Part shown: positions 61,740 to 64,000 of the stretch, one piece after another
How the letters are laid out: each line of letters opens with the position of its first letter
Position numbering within the stretch: position 1 is the stretch's first letter
NCBI GenBank assembly: GCA_025642075.2
Contig: JAODUO010000132.1
Span: 317,001-381,000 of the forward strand
DNA length: 64,000 nt
Direction of reading: 5' to 3'
Origin: Ridgeia piscesae
Lineage: Eukaryota > Annelida > Polychaeta > Sabellida > Siboglinidae
Translations under genes and position numbers: made by a program
Notes under the pieces: generated by a model
What the model saw: only the letters and a program-made list of their open reading frames with translations
Told to the model about the DNA's origin: nothing
The model's database searches: none

Positions 61740-62230
61740 ACTCAACAATTTTTTCTTGCTAAACCCCACTCTGGAAACAATAATTTTCAAGTCCCTGATG
61801 ACCAATGGGATGTCGGTGTGTGACGAAACGTCTAAAGCAGCATTCTCAGTCATTTCCCTCCTCTGTGGTTACTTCACAATTAGTGACAGGAAGGTAATTG
61901 TCAATGTCGCTGCCAGATGGCTAAGAATAACACAAGATCTACGGAACTTGTCAATCACGGGACGGCGCTGGGACACAAATTGCGAGGAAATAATCGAAGG
62001 CTATCCTAGGAGCATCGAGGGCTGATGAGGCAGGTTAACATGGGAACAATGGAAAAAGAGTCGCAGCCATTAGTCGGGGTAGAGTTCCTGTCAATGACAG
62101 GAGGTACGCTCTGGTCTTGGATGAATAAAATGCCAGTGATAAGAAGCAGGTCAATTAATAAGGGCAGATTAATCTGGCTGGGTATAAAAAGTAACTCTGA
62201 GATTGTCAATTAAATGGGTTTTAGGTCCAG
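61740..62230. promoter_or_regulatory. Candidate homeodomain-site cluster (enhancer-like)
   Basis: TGTCAATCA at 61949-61957 is a PBX-MEIS half-composite on minus. CCTGTCAATGACAGG at 62088-62102 is a palindrome of MEIS/TGIF-type TGACAG. TCAATTAATA lies at 62151-62160, the perfect palindrome CAGATTAATCTG at 62165-62176, and a TATA-like GGTATAAAAAG just after. The sites are seen; enhancer or promoter activity is inferred. Confidence 0.4.
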
Positions 62231-62579
62231 TTGGTTAATATAACTAATAGTTCCAGCGTCAACAAAGTCAGTGACTATTACATCATGAATTATTAGAGAT
62301 ACCTCTAATCATTGGTGATGTAAAAAGTATAGTTCTGGTAAAATAAAAAGTTATTTATAGATGAATGATGCTGAGATTTTAGATCAATTATTATAGATTT
62401 AGTTCTGTTAAAAATATAAAATGTAAAGAGGAATGTAGTTAGAAACAAAATAACGTGGCACGGACTTGTGGAATGGGAGATGACACTGCCATAAATATGG
62501 AGCCCAGCAGAAGAAGACCAATGCATGAAACAAGACCTGAGAATGGCTGGCTTGAACAGCCACTGAATGGATGGCCATT

Positions 62580-62705
62580 GCAGATGAGAGAAGATAGCAA
62601 GAGGCAGAGAGGGAGGGAGAGCGAGAGGGGGTGCAAGTGAGAGCGACAGAGCAACGAGGGAGAGAGCCAGAAAGAGAGAGAGAGAGAGGAGGAGGAGGAG
62701 GAAAG
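62580..62705. repeat. Polypurine (GA)-rich tract
   Basis: GAGAGGGAGGGAGAGCGAGA-type sequence ending in GAGGAGGAGG. Possible H-DNA. Overlapping ORFs on the other strand are Ser/Leu-rich artefacts. Confidence 0.85.
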
Positions 62706-64000
62706 AACTGGTAAAAAAGTAGAAGCTGGGTACTGGGTGACATGCCCCTCCCACCCCGCAAGGGAGCATGGGGAGAAGAATGTTGGTAATTTAAAAGGCG
62801 CTACAATTCTGCTCTGGTACACAGACTACATACAATGTCATAAGTGTGATTTTGGAATTGCCAGTTATGTTTCTGGTGACTGGAAAAATACAACAGTTCT
62901 TGTCTTTGATGAATAACATTTCTCAAATTTTGCAATGGTCTCTTAATAATTAATTTCTAATAATATGTTAGTGCTCATTGTGGTCTGTAAAATGTTTCAG
63001 TAACCATACAAATAAAAATGTTCTTGTCTTAATTAAATTTCAATTATTACAATATGATTTTCGCATGTTTGATTACGATATTCTTAAACTTCACAACACA
63101 TAAGCAATCAAACTACTTTTCCACATAAATCCCGAAACCTCTACGCATCGTTAAAGTGACAAGACATAAAACTAGGGCTCATCGGGTCGGATCTGATCAG
63201 AAGGCATCGGATCATGTTGTTGGCCAAAGATTCAACGAGTAAATCCCTCTCAATAGGTCCTGACAAGATGAAAATTGTGTTACAAATAGTTCAGACATTG
63301 CCAACCGAGCCAGTCAATCTGAAGAAGGCTTTATATATCAAGCTGTGATGCAAGATGTCAGTCGAGATGGGAAATAATGTCAACTGTGTCGTAAACAAAC
63401 AGAGCATGTGATAATCAGGATGTAATGATTCACAAACACATTGCATGAACTGTGACCTTTTCACAATGCAATAAGCGTTGTATTTAAATTTTAAGTACTT
63501 TCATTACTATACAAAGGTTCATTACGTTGAAGATTACAAAAATCACACACTGGAAACAACTCCACCAGTTTCCCACTATTACTAATAGTAAAAATCAAAA
63601 AGTCAAAGGTAACACGTAAATCATTATATAAATAGCATAAATGATTTGATTATTTTTACATTGTTTCTAAAATTAAAAGTGTTATAAATAGCACCACCAT
63701 CAGCTGTAGCCACGAGCAGGAGGGGCGATAACTACGCGAGTTGGTGTAACTGCTTCCAAAAACATGTATATCGCCGTAGGTATCACAATACAAATTTGAT
63801 ATGATGATACACATCGTATGGTGGCTTCAGTATACGTCACATCCTTGTAACAGTGAATTCACTTCCCACTGCAGCAGCTAGAGGCAATATATTAGTTCCA
63901 GACTTTCACCGCATGTTGCTGTACACAAGCAGTCATTCCTCCCTACCATCAACACACCGTACGTTTTGTAGAACACATAGATGCACACACAGTCAGTCAG
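62706..64000. other. Non-coding spacer to the window end
   Basis: AT-rich unique sequence. A short GGATC-rich segment (TCGGATCTGATCAGAAGG, CATCGGATCATG) lies near 63186-63220. No gene is seen. Confidence 0.5.

Larger units (their letters stand above)
57428..62579. other. Long unique spacer with enhancer-like blocks
   Basis: No gene is recognised. Repeat-free blocks at 57790-58400, 59990-60480 and 61740-62220 contain paired homeodomain, PBX/MEIS-type and E-box-like sites. Two consensus CREs lie at 58798 and 59046. ORFs such as 57816-58007 minus and 61756-62025 plus have no recognised motif. Confidence 0.4.

Noticed and set aside
61756..62025. 89-residue plus ORF as a gene
   Set aside because: No recognisable domain, and it overlaps the palindromic homeodomain-site cluster, which explains the region better.

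Overview
This is eukaryotic nuclear DNA from an animal, and almost all of it is non-coding. The evidence is AT-rich sequence without dense ORFs, very long (CA/TG)n and (TA)n tracts, a tRNA-headed SINE family in both orientations, non-LTR retrotransposon tails, and small DNA transposons with terminal inverted repeats. No vertebrate repeat such as Alu or L1 is recognisable. The SINE/LINE types and the minisatellite load fit an invertebrate, perhaps a mollusc or other lophotrochozoan; that is inference with low confidence. No complete protein-coding gene, rRNA or genuine tRNA gene is visible. The best host-gene candidate is one GC-rich exon on the minus strand at 43519-43690.

Layout. 1-9.3 kb: (GT)n at the window edge, 61-bp and 45-bp minisatellites (the 45-bp array occurs twice with its flank, so the locus is duplicated), (ACGC)n, an 8-bp array, a SINE and a LINE remnant. 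9.3-20.9 kb: mostly unique AT-rich spacer with homeodomain-site-rich blocks. 21-25 kb: a polypyrimidine tract, 1.5 kb of degenerate CA repeat, then 0.7 kb of TG repeat, forming an inverted pair. 25-36 kb: spacer, a decayed ~125-bp tandem array, two LINE 3' ends in opposite orientation, and two opposed SINEs. 36-43 kb: spacer, a 49-bp array, and a TG/TA tract. 43.3-45.3 kb: a CTCF-like site, the candidate exon, a SINE with a minisatellite grown inside it, and a 54-bp array. 46.5-51.2 kb: (CCGT)n, a hAT-type MITE with 8-bp target duplication, a 0.9-kb TIR element, an RFX X-box and a pogo/Tigger-like MITE. 52-56.4 kb: a 42/43-bp minisatellite with a 212-bp higher-order unit, interrupted by sequence that looks like a blended consensus of repeat and downstream unique DNA (probably an assembly fault), then a 26-bp array. 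56.8-57.4 kb: a foldback-like element. 57.4-64 kb: unique spacer with enhancer-like blocks and a GA-rich tract.

About a fifth of the window is tandem repeat. With no genes to act together, the likely roles of the region are intergenic or intronic spacer with candidate cis-regulatory blocks, CTCF-like sites (some inside repeats), and a record of transposon insertion and minisatellite birth.
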